Positions 7,001-8,159 of a stretch of 8,159 bases of DNA are shown piece after piece (the first letter of the stretch is position 1; each line of letters begins with the position of its first letter). Source of the DNA: Clostridia bacterium (GTDB lineage Bacteria > Bacillota > Clostridia > Christensenellales > CAG-138); contig JAFSFN010000188.1 in assembly GCA_017435185.1 (NCBI GenBank), positions 1-8,159 on the forward strand, in the 5' to 3' direction. The notes beneath the pieces were generated by a model that was not told the DNA's origin, ran no database searches, and worked only from the letters and a program-made list of their open reading frames with translations. A program made the position numbers and the translations under genes.

Positions 7001-8128
7001 CAGGCAGGCATAAACGTCATCGAAGTAGATAAGATACAGGATAATGACAGGGAAAACGTTCTTACGCTTATTGAACAGAGAAAGGTCAATTTCATCGTTT
7101 CAACATCAGCAAAGGGCAGAATACCCACAAGAGCAAGTGTTCAGATGCGAAGAAAGGCTGTAGAACACAGCATTCCCTGCTTGACATCAATAGATACGGC
7201 AAATGCTGTTGCAGATTCTATCAGAAGCTGTTATTCACTTTCAAATACGGAACTGGTCGATATAAACCGTATGCGCCATGCAAGGACAACACTCCCTTTT
7301 ACGAAGATGCAGGGAGTAGGCAATGATTGCTTGTTTTTTGACTGTATAGACAGATGTCATATCGACAATCCTGAGGGTTTGGCCGTTCGTCTTCTCAACC
7401 GTCACTACGGTGTCGGCGGTGAGGCTTTGGTGGTAATTTCACCGTCAGAAAACGCTGATGCTTCAATGCTTTTGTATAATAGGGACGGTTCTTTGGGTGA
7501 GACAGGCGGCAATGCTATCCGCAGTGTTGCAAAGTATCTCTACGAGCACGATTATGTATCGGGCAAGAATGTTACAATAGAAACACCCGGCGGAATCAAG
7601 CATGTTACACTTCACAGTCAGAACGGTAAAGTGGTAGCCGCAACGGTAAACATGGGTAAAGTTTCTTTCGATGCAAAGAAGATCCCCATGATGATAGACA
7701 GTAGTAATGTTGTGAACCATGAGCTTAATGTAGGTGATAAGGTTTATAATGTGACCTGCATGAATATAGGAAATCCCCATGCAGTAGTATTTGTTGATGA
7801 TCTCAAATCAGTCGAACTTGAAAAGATAGGTCCGGCAATTGAAAATCATCCGATCTTCCCCGAGAGGATTAATGTAGAGTTTGTCAAGGTGCTTAGCCCT
7901 GAGACTTTGCGTATGCGTGTTTGGGAGCGCGGAAGTGGTGAAACTTGGGCCTGCGGCAGCGGTGCAGTTGCGGCATTTGCTGCAGCGGTTGAAAACGGAT
8001 ACTGTAAGAAGGACGCCAGTGTCACCGTTAAACTTATAGGCGGCGATCTCATTGTTCGCTATGAAGGCGATAATCTCATGCTCAGAGGCGGCACTGAAAC
8101 ATTGTACGAAGGAACCGTAACGGTTTAA
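4085..8128 (+). CDS. carB: Carbamoyl-phosphate synthase large subunit fused to a DapF-like domain
   Basis: CarB makes carbamoyl phosphate from bicarbonate, ammonia and two ATP. Residues 1-1069 match full-length CarB (E. coli, 1073): carboxy-phosphate ATP-grasp half (1 to about 400: GIHTGDS, E298 and N300), oligomerisation region (about 400-547), carbamate-phosphorylating half (about 548-932: RPSYVLGG, GVHSGDS, VIEVNPRASRT), and MGS-like allosteric domain (about 933-1055: ATPGTA). Synthetase motifs are intact except that NPR in the first half reads NQR (Gln301). From residue 1070 the frame continues into a complete 278-residue DapF-like domain, with no internal stop or ribosome binding site. 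The usual protein ends at the junction, so this is a true gene fusion, roughly 275 residues longer than normal CarB. Translation is probably coupled to carA. Fusion to the allosteric end suggests regulation by, or coordination with, lysine/cell-wall metabolism; that part is speculation. Confidence 0.95.
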   Translation: MPLDPSIKKVMVIGSGPIVIGQAAEFDYAGTQACRALKEDGLNVVLVNSNPATIMTDNAMADRIYLEPLTLQTLKRIIKKERPDSLLPNLGGQTGLTLAMQLASEGFLDKYGVKLLGAKPETIDKAEDRLMFKETMESIHQPCIPSVVVHNVEDAVKFAEENGYPVIVRPAFTLGGTGGGMAHDYDQLTEICENGLRLSPIHQVLIEQSVAGWKEIEFEVVRDSLGNAITVCSMENVDPVGIHTGDSIVVAPALTLSTKEYNMLRTASLKIVEALGVEGGCNCQFALNPNSMEYAVIEVNQRVSRSSALASKATGYPIAKMAAKIAVGYTLPELKNAVTGTTSACFEPTVDYVVVKLPKWPFDKFVYANRTLGTQMQATGEVMSIGSSFESAIMKAVRGAAISQDTLSNPVFAEMTDEEVFAQVKQCDDRRFFAVYEAIKRGMDIDEIFEITKIDRFFLYKLRKLVNIEKEMANGLNDELYRRAKQAGFLDKTIKKISGQEIANPILPVYKMVDTCAAEFSANTPYFYSTYDSENEAHEFIEKKKSNKPTVVVLGSGPIRIGQGIEFDYASVHCVWALKRKGFDVVIINNNPETVSTDFDTADRLYFEPITQEDVMGILATEKPYGVVVAFGGQTAISLTKFLDEQGVRILGTGADSIDRAEDRERFDELLEQLDIKRPRGLTVMTKEEALDAAKEIGYPVLLRPSYVLGGQNMIVAFNEDDVKEYMDIILSHDIENPILIDQYLMGKELEVDAICDGERVLIPGIMEHIERAGVHSGDSIAVYPPYNVDDDMIERITDCSARLAAALDTRGLINMQYLIYNNTLYVIEVNPRASRTIPYISKVTGVPMVDLATRAMLGESLMDMGYGTGLYKIPPYVAVKVPVFSFEKLAGVDTHLGPEMKSTGEALGLAGNLDEALYKGLVAAGYKLERSGGILFTVRKTDRDEIVDTAKRFEELGFTLYATPGTARTIRQAGINVIEVDKIQDNDRENVLTLIEQRKVNFIVSTSAKGRIPTRASVQMRRKAVEHSIPCLTSIDTANAVADSIRSCYSLSNTELVDINRMRHARTTLPFTKMQGVGNDCLFFDCIDRCHIDNPEGLAVRLLNRHYGVGGEALVVISPSENADASMLLYNRDGSLGETGGNAIRSVAKYLYEHDYVSGKNVTIETPGGIKHVTLHSQNGKVVAATVNMGKVSFDAKKIPMMIDSSNVVNHELNVGDKVYNVTCMNIGNPHAVVFVDDLKSVELEKIGPAIENHPIFPERINVEFVKVLSPETLRMRVWERGSGETWACGSGAVAAFAAAVENGYCKKDASVTVKLIGGDLIVRYEGDNLMLRGGTETLYEGTVTV
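7292..8125 (+). other. DapF-like domain of the CarB fusion, first catalytic Cys replaced by Gly
   Basis: DapF interconverts LL- and meso-diaminopimelate using two cysteines as acid and base. This domain (residues 1070-1347) has the full two-lobed layout: FTKMQGVGND (substrate Asn1080), NRDGS (Asn1132), GNPH (Asn1230), INVEF (Asn1263), ERGSGET (Glu1281, Arg1282) and ACGSGA with the second catalytic Cys1290. The first motif, normally CGN, reads GGN: Gly1141 (codon 7505-7507, GGC) replaces the cysteine equivalent to Cys73 of Haemophilus DapF. The preceding loop, normally G-x-DGL, reads GGEAL (Glu1113, Ala1114). Ligand-holding residues are therefore mostly kept while the two-base mechanism is broken. 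Epimerase activity is not expected. Ligand sensing, a scaffold role or another reaction is possible. The cell should need a second, intact dapF elsewhere if it makes meso-diaminopimelate. Confidence 0.88.
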
Positions 8129-8159
8129 TTGCTTACGCTATTGCACAAGGCGCACTGCC

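Noticed and set aside
7271..7309. Separate dapF gene starting at the internal ATG at 7271 or 7307
   Set aside because: Neither ATG has a ribosome binding site in front of it. The one at 7307 falls within the conserved first strand, and the CarB frame runs through without a stop.
3749..7507. Cys-to-Gly changes explained by an altered genetic code
   Set aside because: The codons are ordinary GGC. Cys codons occur at other expected positions such as Cys1290, and UGA is not read as an amino acid in any of these genes.
850..8052. Long reverse-strand open frames inside pheT, carA and carB
   Set aside because: They lie wholly inside well-supported genes, lack recognisable motifs and look like the Ser/Leu- or Tyr/Ile-rich shadows of the plus-strand codons.
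8129..8159. Possible terminator or next gene at the right edge
   Set aside because: The remaining 31 bases show no hairpin with a T-run, no ribosome binding site and no start codon that can be supported.

Overview
The window holds a compact run of genes, all read left to right, from a Gram-positive-type bacterium. My best guess is a gut-type member of Clostridia (Bacillota). This rests on clear AGGAG-type ribosome binding sites, sigma-A-like promoters, clostridial-looking CarB motifs and moderate GC (about 40-45% by eye). The taxonomic call is an inference.

Layout. Bases 1-80 hold a short protein-like stretch in a different frame, joined abruptly to pheT (80-2407), which has lost about the first 28-40 residues of the family. 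A 107-bp gap follows, with a perfect 15-bp inverted repeat and a possible promoter. Next come a gene for a 121-residue membrane protein of unknown function (2515-2880), then a strong promoter with a symmetric operator-like element (2929-2957), carA (3008-4081), and a 1347-residue gene (4085-8128). The last gene encodes full-length carbamoyl-phosphate synthase large subunit (CarB) joined in frame to a full-length diaminopimelate epimerase (DapF)-like domain. The final 31 bases show nothing recognisable.

The carA and carB-dapF genes are 3 bp apart and almost certainly form one transcript and one enzyme complex. It is unusual in three ways. First, CarA keeps the glutamine amidotransferase fold but has lost both the catalytic cysteine (now Gly) and the catalytic histidine (now Val). 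Second, CarB carries a DapF-like domain directly after its allosteric domain. Third, that domain has lost the first of the two catalytic cysteines of DapF (now Gly) but keeps the second and most substrate-binding residues. The CarB synthetase motifs are nearly all intact. The simplest reading is an ammonia-driven carbamoyl-phosphate synthase whose small subunit is only structural, with a non-epimerising DapF-like domain attached that may bind diaminopimelate or a related ligand. This is a hypothesis; the residue losses and the fusion are read directly from the sequence.
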